Below are positions 7,686-16,245 of a stretch of DNA of 49,713 bases, piece after piece. Origin of the DNA: an uncultured Desulfocapsa sp. Lineage in GTDB: Bacteria; Desulfobacterota; Desulfobulbia; Desulfobulbales; Desulfocapsaceae. The stretch covers positions 1-49,713 of the forward strand of contig CAMZLK010000102.1 in assembly GCA_947311475.1 (NCBI GenBank), in the 5' to 3' direction. Numbering within the stretch: position 1 is the first letter of the stretch; the number at the start of each line of letters is the position of its first letter. The position numbers and the translations under genes are program-made. Below the pieces are notes generated by a model, which was given only the letters and a program-made list of their open reading frames with translations, made no database searches and was not told the origin of the DNA.

Positions 7686-8710
7686 AAGCAGAGCTTGAAA
7701 AATTAGCACAAGAAATCAGCGGGAAGAAAATCCTGGTTGTTGGTGATATCATTGTTGATCATTTTGTCTGGGGAACGGTAAACCGTATTTCTCCTGAAGC
7801 CCCGGTTCCTGTTGTCAATGTCACCAAAGAAGAGTTTTTACTTGGTGGTGGTGCAAACGTCCTCCATAATATTTACTCCCTCGGCGGGGAAGCTGTTCTT
7901 TGCGGAATAATAGGTGATGATGACATGGGGAAGCGCCTCGAGAACCTCCTGCAGAATCTTGGTGCATCTACAAAAGGGCTGGTGAAAGGAAAACGGCCCA
8001 CAACTGTGAAAACACGAGTTGTGGCTCAAGGGCAACAGGTCGTAAGGTTTGATCGGGAACAGATTGGAGCTCCTTCAAAAGCAACCATTGCAGCCATGAC
8101 AGATTTTCTGAAACAGAACATTGCAGACTTTGATGCCATTATTATTTCAGATTATTATAAAGGAGTCATTGGGACTCCCTTGATGAAACAACTCCTTGGC
8201 CGGGTGGCTGAAGTTGAAGAGCAGTTTGGAAAGCAGATCCCGGTAGTGGTTGATCCAAAGCCCAGTCAGCCGGAACGCTTTTATGGTGCATCACTGATTA
8301 CACCAAATCATCTTGAAGCTGAAAAAATGTCAGGGATGAAGATTACAACAACAGATGATTTACGCCAGGCAGCAACGCGTCTTCTTCAGACAACAGGCTG
8401 TAAGGCAGTGCTTATTACCCGTGGAGAGGCCGGAATGGCACTTCTTGAACAGGGGAAAGATTTGCAGGTCATTCCCACCAATGCTCAGGCAGTATTTGAT
8501 GTTACAGGAGCAGGTGATACAGTGATTGCAGCCCTTGCTCTAGGGCTTGCGGCAAAAGCGACTTTTAGTAATGCTGCAGCTCTTGCTAATATTGCAGCAG
8601 GTGTTGTGGTTGGGAAAATTGGAACAGCCACAGTGAACAAAGAGGAACTTCTTGCAGTGTTGCATGGAGAAGAAACCGTAGAAACAGTATTTAAGCATCT
8701 AGAGAAGTAA
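7682..8710 (+). CDS. rfaE1: D-glycero-beta-D-manno-heptose-7-phosphate kinase
   Basis: This 342-residue PfkB-family sugar kinase phosphorylates heptose-7-phosphate at C1 for ADP-heptose and LPS inner-core synthesis. Diagnostic segments are VGDIIVDHFVWG...NRISPEAPVPVV at the N-terminus, LLGGGANV for substrate, and the ATP/anion-hole motif DVTGAGDTVIAALA near residue 280 with the catalytic Asp. It contains only the kinase half; the adenylyltransferase half of HldE is absent here. The start ATG overlaps the upstream stop, and yicC follows after 4 nt. Confidence 0.9.
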   Translation: MKAELEKLAQEISGKKILVVGDIIVDHFVWGTVNRISPEAPVPVVNVTKEEFLLGGGANVLHNIYSLGGEAVLCGIIGDDDMGKRLENLLQNLGASTKGLVKGKRPTTVKTRVVAQGQQVVRFDREQIGAPSKATIAAMTDFLKQNIADFDAIIISDYYKGVIGTPLMKQLLGRVAEVEEQFGKQIPVVVDPKPSQPERFYGASLITPNHLEAEKMSGMKITTTDDLRQAATRLLQTTGCKAVLITRGEAGMALLEQGKDLQVIPTNAQAVFDVTGAGDTVIAALALGLAAKATFSNAAALANIAAGVVVGKIGTATVNKEELLAVLHGEETVETVFKHLEK

Positions 8711-8714
8711 CATA

Positions 8715-9596
8715 ATGGCATGTAAAAGTATGACCGGATTCGGTCGTGGAGAGGCAGAAGCCGGTGGCAGACAGTGGGTGGCTGAAATCCGTTGTGTGAA
8801 TCATCGTTATCTTGATTTGAAAATAAAATTGCCGAAAGGCTATGCTGGTCTCGAAAAGCAGGCCAGGGATATGGTCGTCTCAACCCTGCAGCGTGGCCGA
8901 GTGGATGTATCACTTACGGTAGCCGGAGATTTTTCAGACCTGCAGAAGATCGAAGTAAACAGCAGTCTTGCAAGCACCTACCGCGATGCCCTCGCAAAGC
9001 TTGGAAAGACACTCAATCTTGAGGATGATACCACACTTTCCCACCTGGCGTCCTACCCCGATGTCATGCTTCTCACTAAACAGAGCGAAGATCTTGATGC
9101 AGTATGGCCGATTATGAAGCAGGCACTCGGTGCGGCTGTCAGCACATGCGATACCATGCGCAGCCAGGAAGGTGATGCCATGGCAGAGGATCTCCATGGC
9201 CGTTTAAATAGTTTCGCGGAGCTTGTACAAAGAATTGGTGATTCCATTCCTGAACTTTTAGAGAGGAGAGAAGAGACTTTACACGAGCGCTTGCAAAAAT
9301 TGCTTGATAACATTCAACTGGATCCCGGGCGCCTTGCTCAGGAAGTAGCAATTCTCGCTGATAAGACTGATGTTACCGAAGAAATAGTTCGCCTGGAGAG
9401 CCATATTAATCAGTTTCGTTCTTTTCTTGAAGCAGATGAAGCAACAGGAAGAAAGCTTGATTTTCTTCTTCAGGAATTCCTGCGAGAGGTAAACACAATG
9501 GCTTCAAAAATTAATGATGCTGCCATTGCTCACATCGCAGTTGATTTGAAGGCAGAGCTTGAGAAAATGCGCGAACAGGTTCAGAATATCGAGTAA
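8715..9596 (+). CDS. yicC: YicC family endoribonuclease
   Basis: The 293-residue length is normal for YicC/YloC. The N-terminal MTGFGRGE motif begins the first domain and VNHRYLDLKIKLP follows. The C-terminal DUF1732 domain shows KTDVTEEIVRLESH, GRKLDFLLQEFLREVNTMASK and DAAIAH. Proteins of this family are RNases involved in small-RNA and mRNA turnover and stationary-phase physiology. It precedes remA and gmk, a gene order typical of Firmicutes and Desulfobacterota. Confidence 0.93.
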   Translation: MACKSMTGFGRGEAEAGGRQWVAEIRCVNHRYLDLKIKLPKGYAGLEKQARDMVVSTLQRGRVDVSLTVAGDFSDLQKIEVNSSLASTYRDALAKLGKTLNLEDDTTLSHLASYPDVMLLTKQSEDLDAVWPIMKQALGAAVSTCDTMRSQEGDAMAEDLHGRLNSFAELVQRIGDSIPELLERREETLHERLQKLLDNIQLDPGRLAQEVAILADKTDVTEEIVRLESHINQFRSFLEADEATGRKLDFLLQEFLREVNTMASKINDAAIAHIAVDLKAELEKMREQVQNIE

Positions 9597-9608
9597 GGAG
9601 TAGATTTC

Positions 9609-9893
9609 ATGCAACTTGTAAATGTTGGTTTTGGAAATACAGTGATGGCTGATAGGATTATTGCAGTTGTTAATAGTGGCTCTTCTCCTGCCAGAAAGCT
9701 AAAAGAGCTTGCAAAGGATGGAGAAAGGCTGCTCGATGTAACAGAAGGGCGACGAACACGTTCCATTTTGGTGATGGATTCCAATCATGTCATATTGTCC
9801 TCTATTCAACCAGATACCATTAGCCAGCGTCTGGCAACGTTACAGTTAGGGCCAAATGTGAGTGCGGCGCTGAAAGGGCGGGAGCTTGAATGA
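9609..9893 (+). CDS. remA: RemA family (DUF370) DNA-binding protein
   Basis: This 94-residue protein starts [20 protein letters not shown] and contains [20 protein letters not shown]. Both are characteristic of the RemA/YlzA family, which in Bacillus activates extracellular-matrix operons and forms DNA-wrapping rings. In Desulfobacterota its targets are not established. It lies 12 nt after yicC (AAGGAG near the start) and is followed by gmk after one nucleotide, so it is co-transcribed with nucleotide metabolism. Confidence 0.9.
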   Translation: MQLVNVGFGNTVMADRIIAVVNSGSSPARKLKELAKDGERLLDVTEGRRTRSILVMDSNHVILSSIQPDTISQRLATLQLGPNVSAALKGRELE

Positions 9894-9894
9894 T

Positions 9895-10512
9895 ATGACT
9901 ACAACCGGTCAGCTTTTTATTCTTTCCGCTCCATCCGGAGCTGGGAAGACAACTATTTTGAAGACGGTGATGGAGCAGATCAAAAATCTTGCTTTTTCAA
10001 TTTCTCATACCACCCGTGCACCTCGAAAAGGGGAAAGCAACGGAATAGATTATCATTTTGTTTCAGTGGATGAATTTACAAGTATGCGCGCCAGGAATGT
10101 TTTTCTTGAATGGGCGGAAGTACACGGTAATTTTTATGGAACCAGTCGTCCTGCAGTGCTTGAGCAACTGGCAGGGGGGCAGGACATTATTCTTGATATT
10201 GATGTCCAGGGGGCAGCAATTATTGCTGCTGATACCAGTGTGAAGGCTGTTTCTGTCTTTGTTGCTCCCCCCTCACTTGCTGAACTTGAAAAACGTTTGC
10301 GTGGCAGGGGCACTGACAGTAATGAAACCATCGAGTTACGTTTAAAGAATGCAGCAAAAGAAATGGCTGCCGCCGGGAAGTATGATTATCTTGTGATAAA
10401 TGATGATCTTGAAGATGCGGTGACTACCCTGCTATCCATCGTCATTGCCGAACGAAGCCGTGGACATCGATTGCCCACCGGGGAAACAATTATTTTGAGA
10501 GAAAGCAAGTGA
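9895..10512 (+). CDS. gmk: Guanylate kinase
   Basis: This 205-residue enzyme converts GMP and ATP to GDP and ADP. The P-loop SAPSGAGKTT is at residues 11-20. The GMP-binding segment FSISHTTRAPRKGE and DYHFVS, then EWAEVHGNFYGTS, are intact. ILDIDVQGA carries the Walker B strand, and the lid includes LRGRGTDS. ATG at 9895 is preferred over TTG 9886, which lies inside remA. The stop overlaps the GTG start of rlmB. Confidence 0.95.
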   Translation: MTTTGQLFILSAPSGAGKTTILKTVMEQIKNLAFSISHTTRAPRKGESNGIDYHFVSVDEFTSMRARNVFLEWAEVHGNFYGTSRPAVLEQLAGGQDIILDIDVQGAAIIAADTSVKAVSVFVAPPSLAELEKRLRGRGTDSNETIELRLKNAAKEMAAAGKYDYLVINDDLEDAVTTLLSIVIAERSRGHRLPTGETIILRESK

Positions 10513-11312
10513 AAAAAAATGATAATTATCGCTCCGGTAATGAAAGAAAAATTCGTCTGAGTGACGATCTGCTGTGGGGGATTCATCCGGTTTATGAAGC
10601 ATTGCAACAGGAAGCTGAACGAATCAGCGAAATTTTCGTTGTAAAAGACAGAAAGGGAGGTAAACGCGAGGAAATTATCGAAAAAGCACGAGCTGCCGGA
10701 ATAAAAATCAATTTTGTGACCTCCCTTCGTCTCACCGGAGAAGATGCCTATCAGGTACGACATCAGGGGGTTGTGGCTAAAATGTCACAGACCAGTTTGA
10801 TGCCTTTTAATGATTTACTGGATAAGTTTGATCGTCTTGTCAAAGAAGGCGCAAATCCAAGAATAATTGTTTTGGACACCTTGCAGGATCCGCATAATAT
10901 TGGCGCGATTATCCGTTCTGCCCATGCTTCAGGAATGGATGGTGTTCTGCTTACCCGTGAACGTTCGGCCCCCCTTGGGGGAACAGCTGCTAAATCTGCT
11001 GCTGGCGCCATGTCTCATATTGATATTTGTCAGGTCACTAACCTTGCTCAATCACTGCAGGCCTTAAAAGAAGTTGGTGCCTGGGTATTTGGAGCGATAA
11101 AAGATGACGATGCTCAATCCCTGTACAAGTCGGATCTTGTGCTTCCTGTTTGTATTGTTGTGGGGAGTGAAGGCTCGGGGATCCGCCCATTGGTGCGTAA
11201 GCAGTGCGATGTTCTTCTTTCCATTCCCATGGAGGGCCAACTGGATTCTTTAAACAGTTCGGTGGCAGCCGGAGTCATTATGTTTGAAGTACTTCGACAG
11301 CGTCAAAACTAA
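10509..11312 (+). CDS. rlmB: 23S rRNA (guanosine-2'-O-)-methyltransferase RlmB, SpoU family
   Basis: This is a 267-residue protein with an N-terminal substrate-binding domain (LLWGIHPVYEAL, HQGVVAKM) and a C-terminal SPOUT knot. The knot shows motif 1 DPHNIGAIIRSAHASG, motif 2 VGSEGSGI and motif 3 IPMEGQLDSLNSSVAAGVI. It methylates G2251 of 23S rRNA in the P-loop; a tRNA target cannot be fully excluded for TrmH relatives. The start is GTG, overlapping the gmk stop. It is the last gene of the operon; the downstream region holds repeat A1 and no good terminator. Confidence 0.9.
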   Translation: MKKNDNYRSGNERKIRLSDDLLWGIHPVYEALQQEAERISEIFVVKDRKGGKREEIIEKARAAGIKINFVTSLRLTGEDAYQVRHQGVVAKMSQTSLMPFNDLLDKFDRLVKEGANPRIIVLDTLQDPHNIGAIIRSAHASGMDGVLLTRERSAPLGGTAAKSAAGAMSHIDICQVTNLAQSLQALKEVGAWVFGAIKDDDAQSLYKSDLVLPVCIVVGSEGSGIRPLVRKQCDVLLSIPMEGQLDSLNSSVAAGVIMFEVLRQRQN

Positions 11313-11377
11313 CCATCTACGTTCTATAGTTGTTCCTTTCCCTTGGAGCAAAAGGTTGAGCATATTGCTCAATTCTT

Positions 11378-11532
11378 GATGGCGTCGTAAAAACTTTTCA
11401 TCTGCTTCGTTGCTATATTTTTTATTTAATTTCAACGTACCTTAGTACGCTGAAATAAAATAAAAAATGTGCGCCTCGCATATGAAGCTTTTTACTTAAC
11501 CATCTTTCAATTGACCTTTTTACGAGTCCATC
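11378..11532. mobile_element. Family A MITE-like element, copy A1
   Basis: The left end is GATGGCGTCGTAAAAACTTT. The right end carries two inverted partial copies, CTTTTTACTTAACCATC and CTTTTTACGAGTCCATC, about 11 bp apart. The centre contains the palindrome TTCAACGTACCTTAGTACGCTGAAAT in a larger stem. CAATTCTT occurs directly on both sides (11370-11377 and ending at 11539), as expected for a target duplication. It encodes no protein. The rest of the 11313-11769 gap shows a short TTCCGACAATATTGTCGAAA palindrome and no gene. Confidence 0.8.
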
Positions 11533-11769
11533 AATTCTTTGTTTGCTCTTCTTTTTTGCTGCTGGCTTCGTGTTCTTTTCCGACAATATTGTCGAAATTA
11601 CCATGATTGTCGAATTACATCTCTTTAAAACAAAGGGAAATATCCCTATCGTGCTGTTTAAATATAGTTTTCCTGGCATATGATGATATGGCATACTTCT
11701 GGCTATAAGGCAGGTAGGAAAGTTAATTACATGTTGTATTCATTTTTATCACAATGGAGGATTCATATT

Positions 11770-12618
11770 GTGAATATCAGAAAAGTTACATCTATGACCA
11801 TGCTTGTCTCCTTTTTCTTTTTAGTCCTGACATCAATCATCCTATATATTGTTCCTCATGGACGGGTGGCATATTGGTCAGACTGGCATTTATGGGGGTT
11901 GAGCAAAGGCGAGTGGGGGAATTTGCACATCAATTTAGGCTTTTTATTTCTCTTTGCTGGCCTTTTGCATATATATTACAACTGGGCTCCAATAAAGGCT
12001 TATATGAAAAACAAATCGAGAGAACTGAAAGTATTTACCCCTTCATTTACTGTTGCTTTGCTCTTGAGTGTTGTTGTTGGAGTTGGAACCTATCTTGAAA
12101 TCCCGCCCATGTCGACTGTTATCAATTTCAGCGAATCCATCAAGGATAAAGCCTCTGAAAAATACGGGGAGCCGCCCTATGGTCATGCCGAGCTGTCCTC
12201 GTTAAAGCTCTTCGCCAGGAAACAGGGCTTGGATCTTGAAAAGTCCATTGAACTTCTTGCTAAATCCAATATTTCAATAAGTGATGCAAATGCTACCCTG
12301 GCTGTTATTGCAAGCGATAATGGATTGGCTCCTCAAGATGTTTTTGAAATCATAAAAACGGCATCTATCAGGAACAAAGATGAGAGGGGGCGTTCTTTTC
12401 CTGTGACCCCCATGTCCGGTTTTGGTAAAATGACCATTGGTGCCATATGCAGTGAGTATGATTTAATGTTTCAGGTTGTCCGTCAAAAGCTTGCTAAAAG
12501 TGGTATAAAAGTAGAAGCCCAGATGACGATCAAGGAAATAGCCGCTGACAATGATAAGAATCCAATGGAAATGTTTGAACTTCTACAGGAAGTAGCAAAT
12601 GAGATGCAAAAGAAGTAA
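11770..12618 (+). CDS. DUF4405 membrane protein with duplicated C-terminal domain
   Basis: This 282-residue protein has three predicted membrane helices in the first ~110 residues. They carry the DUF4405 pattern: H in IVPHGRVAYW, then WGNLHINLGFLFLFAGLLHIYYNW, histidines that can bind haem in cytochrome b-like relatives. The soluble tail has two similar units of about 55 residues, each with a [LA]AKSxI...T(L/I)xxIAxDN...P...[VM]FE(I/L) pattern (about 140-195 and 215-275). GTG 11770 is chosen because GGAGG lies 9 nt upstream; earlier in-frame ATGs lack this. It opens a set with an exported protein, a sensor kinase and an NtrC regulator, suggesting a redox-linked signalling input (inference). 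Confidence 0.8.
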   Translation: MNIRKVTSMTMLVSFFFLVLTSIILYIVPHGRVAYWSDWHLWGLSKGEWGNLHINLGFLFLFAGLLHIYYNWAPIKAYMKNKSRELKVFTPSFTVALLLSVVVGVGTYLEIPPMSTVINFSESIKDKASEKYGEPPYGHAELSSLKLFARKQGLDLEKSIELLAKSNISISDANATLAVIASDNGLAPQDVFEIIKTASIRNKDERGRSFPVTPMSGFGKMTIGAICSEYDLMFQVVRQKLAKSGIKVEAQMTIKEIAADNDKNPMEMFELLQEVANEMQKK

Positions 12619-13090
12619 CAGAATGGTGGCAGTGATTGCCACCTTCCTGTTGTTTTGTATATTCGGACGCCTCTCACGTGCAAACGGCGAGGACTTTTTC
12701 ATGGGAAAAGTCCTGTCGGTTAATAGTGTTAAAAATGAAATTGAGGTTGCCCCTGAAGTATTGACAGATGACAACTCAGGATCGAGTGCTACAGAAGAGA
12801 ATGTTTTGGTTCAGTCAAAGGTTGCGCTTCCCCCCTGTGTAACGACCGGCGCAAAGATAAGGCTTTGGGGCGAACGACTCCCGGATGATATAAACATCTT
12901 TATTGCCACAGAAATCAGAGGTTGCCGGGGAAGGGGATGCTCTGATCCCACAGGCGTTCGTTCTCGTCTTTTTCGGAGGGGAAAACATTTTCGGAATACG
13001 TTAAGCCGGTCCACTACTAAGAACAAAGGTATGGGACACAGGGGCCGGAAAGGCGGGGGAGTGCATGGTGAAAATGGTGGCGGAAGGTGA
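12599..13090 (+). CDS. Small exported protein of unknown function
   Basis: This protein of up to 163 residues overlaps the end of the DUF4405 gene by 20 nt. AGGAAG lies upstream of the first ATG; a second start at 12623 is possible. A hydrophobic segment (VAVIATFLLFCIFG) and RANG resemble a signal peptide. The middle has a compact beta-like region with two Cys (LPPCVTTGAKIRLWG, IRGCRGRGC). The C-terminus is rich in Gly, Arg and Lys. No family is recognised. Its stop overlaps the kinase start (GTGA), so it probably works with the kinase, perhaps as a periplasmic accessory. Confidence 0.65.
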   Translation: MRCKRSNRMVAVIATFLLFCIFGRLSRANGEDFFMGKVLSVNSVKNEIEVAPEVLTDDNSGSSATEENVLVQSKVALPPCVTTGAKIRLWGERLPDDINIFIATEIRGCRGRGCSDPTGVRSRLFRRGKHFRNTLSRSTTKNKGMGHRGRKGGGVHGENGGGR

Positions 13091-14610
13091 AATACTATTC
13101 CGCCTGGCAGGCCAATCTCTCTGTTTTTTCACTTATCACTGTTTTGGTTGGAGGGTATTTTTTCTGGCAGACTCAACAGGCATCGCGTGAATTAGAAAAC
13201 CATTCACGTGATCACGCTGAGATTCTGGCAGCTGTTGTTGAACTCACTATCAATAATGCCCTGCTTTCACGGGATGCTCTGGAAGAAACCGTAGCAGGAT
13301 CTCTTGATAACAGTGCTCGATTTATTCATTATCTTGACTTAATTGAACTCTTTTCATCCTCTGAACTGACAGCATATGCTGCAGAGTCCGGCCTCGCAGG
13401 GGTTCGCATTATTCAAACTGGTAATGGCCCCGGAGTTAGTGGTCCGGGAGACTGGTTGTCTGACAGGGGGTGCGAAACATCCGAAGGCCTTATACGAGTT
13501 ACAGATGAGCAACTGTACCTCTATACCTTTCATCCTGAAGATTCTTCCGGTTGTATACTCCTTGGAATTTCTTCACGGCCAATTGATGCAACGTTGGATA
13601 AGATATCGGTTGAGCGACTTCTGGCCATATTGGAAAACCTGCATGATATTGCTTATGTGCGTCTTCAGCCTGATGCCCCCTCTAAGGATCAGGAGTCCCT
13701 TAACACTCACCTGATCCAAAATGATTCTATTATAGAGACACTTGTTTCTGTTGGTGACAGGCAATTAATTGTGGCCTTGAAACTTGATCGTTTTGGAAAG
13801 CGACGCGCAAAAATGAGGCAGGAATTTATATTCTTTATCTGTTTTCTGGTTCTCTTTGGCAGTTTTTCTTCCTGGTGGTTGTACAGACTTCAACATGGCC
13901 GTTTACGACAGACCCGCGATTTTGAAAGAAAAATGGCCAGGCAACATGAAGACGCTGCCCTTGGCAGAGCAGCGGCAACAATTACCCATGAATTGAGAAA
14001 TCCCTTAAACGCAATAGGAATGGGCTTACAACGCATGCAGATTGAGGCAGATAATCTTGATCCTGATCATCACCAACTCCTTAGCAGCATGCGAAATGCA
14101 GTGGATAGAACCAACACTATTATCACCAGGTTGAACCAGTATATTCATTCGTTTGAAGTTTCAAATGAACCTGTGCACATAGCATCTCTTCTTCGTGAAA
14201 CGATAACCCTATATCAAGTGCAGTGTAGTGAACAGAACATTGAGGTGGATTTTAGCTGTGACCAGAACTATTTTATTTCAGGAGACAGAATCCTGTTGGA
14301 GGAGCTCTTTGAAAATGTATTTAAAAATAGTGTGGAAGCTCAGGGAACTGGTGGTTTTATAAAGATTGCAGTGAGGCGTATGCGTTCAAATTGTATAGTG
14401 GAAGTTGAGAATGGTGGCTTTTTACTGACCCCTGATGAGGGAAGACTTCTTTTTGAGCCTTATTTTACTAAAAAAAGTAAAGGGACAGGGCTTGGTCTTG
14501 TGATCAGTAAAAAGATTGTTCTTGCCCATAAAGGAAAATTGGAGTGGCATGCTGATTATGAGAAGAAACGTATACAATTTTTAATAACATTACCCATGAT
14601 GGCGTCGTAA
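13087..14610 (+). CDS. Membrane sensor histidine kinase
   Basis: This is a 507-residue two-helix sensor kinase. TM1 (about 11-28) and TM2 (about 248-266) flank an extracytoplasmic sensor region of about 220 residues. The cytoplasmic part has the H box ITHELRNPLNAIG (phosphorylated His near 300), N box ENVFKNSVEA and G box KGTGLGLVISKK. It should phosphorylate the response regulator encoded 53 nt downstream. The last four residues (MMAS) and TAA come from GATGGCGTCGTAAA, identical to the tip of family A repeats, so the C-terminus may have been set by a repeat fragment. Confidence 0.92.
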   Translation: MKYYSAWQANLSVFSLITVLVGGYFFWQTQQASRELENHSRDHAEILAAVVELTINNALLSRDALEETVAGSLDNSARFIHYLDLIELFSSSELTAYAAESGLAGVRIIQTGNGPGVSGPGDWLSDRGCETSEGLIRVTDEQLYLYTFHPEDSSGCILLGISSRPIDATLDKISVERLLAILENLHDIAYVRLQPDAPSKDQESLNTHLIQNDSIIETLVSVGDRQLIVALKLDRFGKRRAKMRQEFIFFICFLVLFGSFSSWWLYRLQHGRLRQTRDFERKMARQHEDAALGRAAATITHELRNPLNAIGMGLQRMQIEADNLDPDHHQLLSSMRNAVDRTNTIITRLNQYIHSFEVSNEPVHIASLLRETITLYQVQCSEQNIEVDFSCDQNYFISGDRILLEELFENVFKNSVEAQGTGGFIKIAVRRMRSNCIVEVENGGFLLTPDEGRLLFEPYFTKKSKGTGLGLVISKKIVLAHKGKLEWHADYEKKRIQFLITLPMMAS

Positions 14611-14663
14611 ACACTTCGGAAGGCTCAAGGGTATCAACAACAGCGTGACAATATGAGCAAACT

Positions 14664-15989
14664 ATGCTGATTTTAATTGTAGATGATGATCAGACGCAGA
14701 GGGAAATGCTGCAGGGGTTCCTGAAAAAAAAAGGCTACAAGGTGCTGACTGCCTCTGGTGGTCATGAGGCGCTGCAAATTTTTGAAACCATGCCAGTGCA
14801 GCTGGTATTGCTTGATCATAGAATGGAAGATATGAATGGTGATAAGGTTCTTGAAAAAATGAGAGCGGCTTCTCCGCTCATAAGAGCCATTATGATCACC
14901 GCCTACGGGGATGTGAGTACCGCAGTGAAAGTAATGCAGCTTGGTGCTGATGATTTTATGGAGAAACCGGTTGATCTTACAGATCTTCTGGAAAAAATTC
15001 GTAGAATTGAGCAGCATCTTGCAGTCAATGAAGAATCGCAAATAATAACAGATCACATCGAAAAGGTAGAGCTTCCCCTCTCAATTATAGGTTCCAGTGA
15101 TAAAATGCAAGAATTGCTTTCTCTTGTGTACAGGGTTGCTGCAACTGACTGGTCAGTTCTTATTCGTGGGGAAACGGGTACGGGTAAGGAACTTATTGCC
15201 AAGCTTATTCATATGATTGGGCCGCGAAAAGATGGGCCATTTATTGAAGTAAATTGTGCAGCCATCCCTGAAAATCTTTTTGAGTCAGAATTGTTTGGCC
15301 ATGAAAAAGGAGCTTTCACCGGTGCTTCTTCAAAACGACGGGGCCGCTTTGAGCTGGCAAAGGGTGGAACATTGTTTCTTGATGAAGTTGCTGAAATGCC
15401 CCTTCATCTGCAGGCAAAACTGTTACGTACTTTACAGGAAAAAAAGATTTCTCGTGTGGGAAGTGAGGTTGAAATTGAAGTTGATGCAAGGGTTATCACT
15501 GCTACAAACAAAAACTTGAAGCAGATGGTGGCAGATAAGCATTTTCGTGAAGACCTGTATTTCCGTCTCAATGTCCTTGAGCTGATTATTCCACCGTTAC
15601 GTGAGAGAAGGGACGACATCCTTGAACTTGTGGGGTTCTTTCTTGAAAAATATGCAACAAAAACTGATATGTCATTTGACAATGACTCCATGGCACAGCT
15701 GGTTAAATACACCTTTCCCGGTAATGTTCGTGAACTTGAACATTTGATTCAACGTCTGTTGACTCTTGTTCGGGGAAATACCATAACAGTGGCAGACCTG
15801 CCCGTTGAAATTAGAGAAAGCACTGCCAGAGGAGGATTATTAAGCGATCGTCTGGCGGCTTTGGAAAAAGAGATGCTGGTTACAGCACTTGAGGATAACC
15901 ATTGGGTACAGACAAAGGCTGCTGAATCTTTGGGTATCAGTGAACGTGTACTTCGGTATAAGATGAATAAGGCAGGGATCCAAAAATAA
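14664..15989 (+). CDS. NtrC-type sigma-54-dependent response regulator
   Basis: The 441 residues comprise a receiver domain (1-120; acidic D7-D9, phospho-acceptor D51 in LLDHRMEDMNG), an AAA+ sigma-54 activator domain (about 140-375) and a Fis-type helix-turn-helix at the end (TKAAESLGISERVLRYKM). Walker A GETGTGKE and the GAFTGA loop, which contacts sigma-54, are intact, so it should activate sigma-54 promoters when phosphorylated by the adjacent kinase. No convincing -24/-12 promoter was found nearby, so its targets are unknown. Confidence 0.93.
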   Translation: MLILIVDDDQTQREMLQGFLKKKGYKVLTASGGHEALQIFETMPVQLVLLDHRMEDMNGDKVLEKMRAASPLIRAIMITAYGDVSTAVKVMQLGADDFMEKPVDLTDLLEKIRRIEQHLAVNEESQIITDHIEKVELPLSIIGSSDKMQELLSLVYRVAATDWSVLIRGETGTGKELIAKLIHMIGPRKDGPFIEVNCAAIPENLFESELFGHEKGAFTGASSKRRGRFELAKGGTLFLDEVAEMPLHLQAKLLRTLQEKKISRVGSEVEIEVDARVITATNKNLKQMVADKHFREDLYFRLNVLELIIPPLRERRDDILELVGFFLEKYATKTDMSFDNDSMAQLVKYTFPGNVRELEHLIQRLLTLVRGNTITVADLPVEIRESTARGGLLSDRLAALEKEMLVTALEDNHWVQTKAAESLGISERVLRYKMNKAGIQK

Positions 15990-16023
15990 GATTTTGGTGT
16001 GTAAGGAGAATTTTTTTCAAGTG

Positions 16024-16069
16024 ATAAAAAAAATAAGCGTCATAAGGGGAAATCCCTTATGACGCTTAT
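16024..16069 (-). terminator. Intrinsic terminator, minus strand
   Basis: ATAAGCGTCATAAGGG pairs with CCCTTATGACGCTTAT around GAAAT. The T tract follows only on the minus strand, so it belongs to the coiled-coil gene at 16246-17298. Element C lies between that gene and this terminator. On the plus strand there is no T tract, so termination after the response regulator would be weaker. Confidence 0.75.
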
Positions 16070-16084
16070 AAAAAACGTAAACTA

Positions 16085-16226
16085 GGAGCCTGTCCGAGAA
16101 TGCCCTTTTGCCCAAACTCTTCAGAATTGTCAAAAAATAATGCTCGCAATATCAGCCATATGGCTGCGCTTATTTTCTGAAAATTCTTCGATTTTGAACA
16201 AAATGTCTATTCTCGGACAAGCTCCT
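16085..16226. mobile_element. Family C MITE-like palindrome
   Basis: A 142-bp element with long inverted ends AGGAGCCTGTCCGAGAATG and AGGAGCTTGTCCGAGAATA (the latter on the opposite strand) is flanked by CTAG on both sides, compatible with a TA target duplication. Its halves remain similar inward (TCAGAATTGTCAAAAAATAA versus the opposite arm). There is no coding capacity. The shape is that of a non-autonomous Tc1/IS630-type element (inference). Confidence 0.75.
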
Positions 16227-16245
16227 AGAAATTATATCCTGTTTA

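Noticed and set aside
7682..8710. Bifunctional HldE
   Set aside because: The protein ends after the PfkB kinase domain; no cytidylyltransferase-like domain follows.
11422..11694. Minus-strand frame of 90 codons
   Set aside because: Its 3' part is repeat A1 itself; no ribosome site or recognisable domain.
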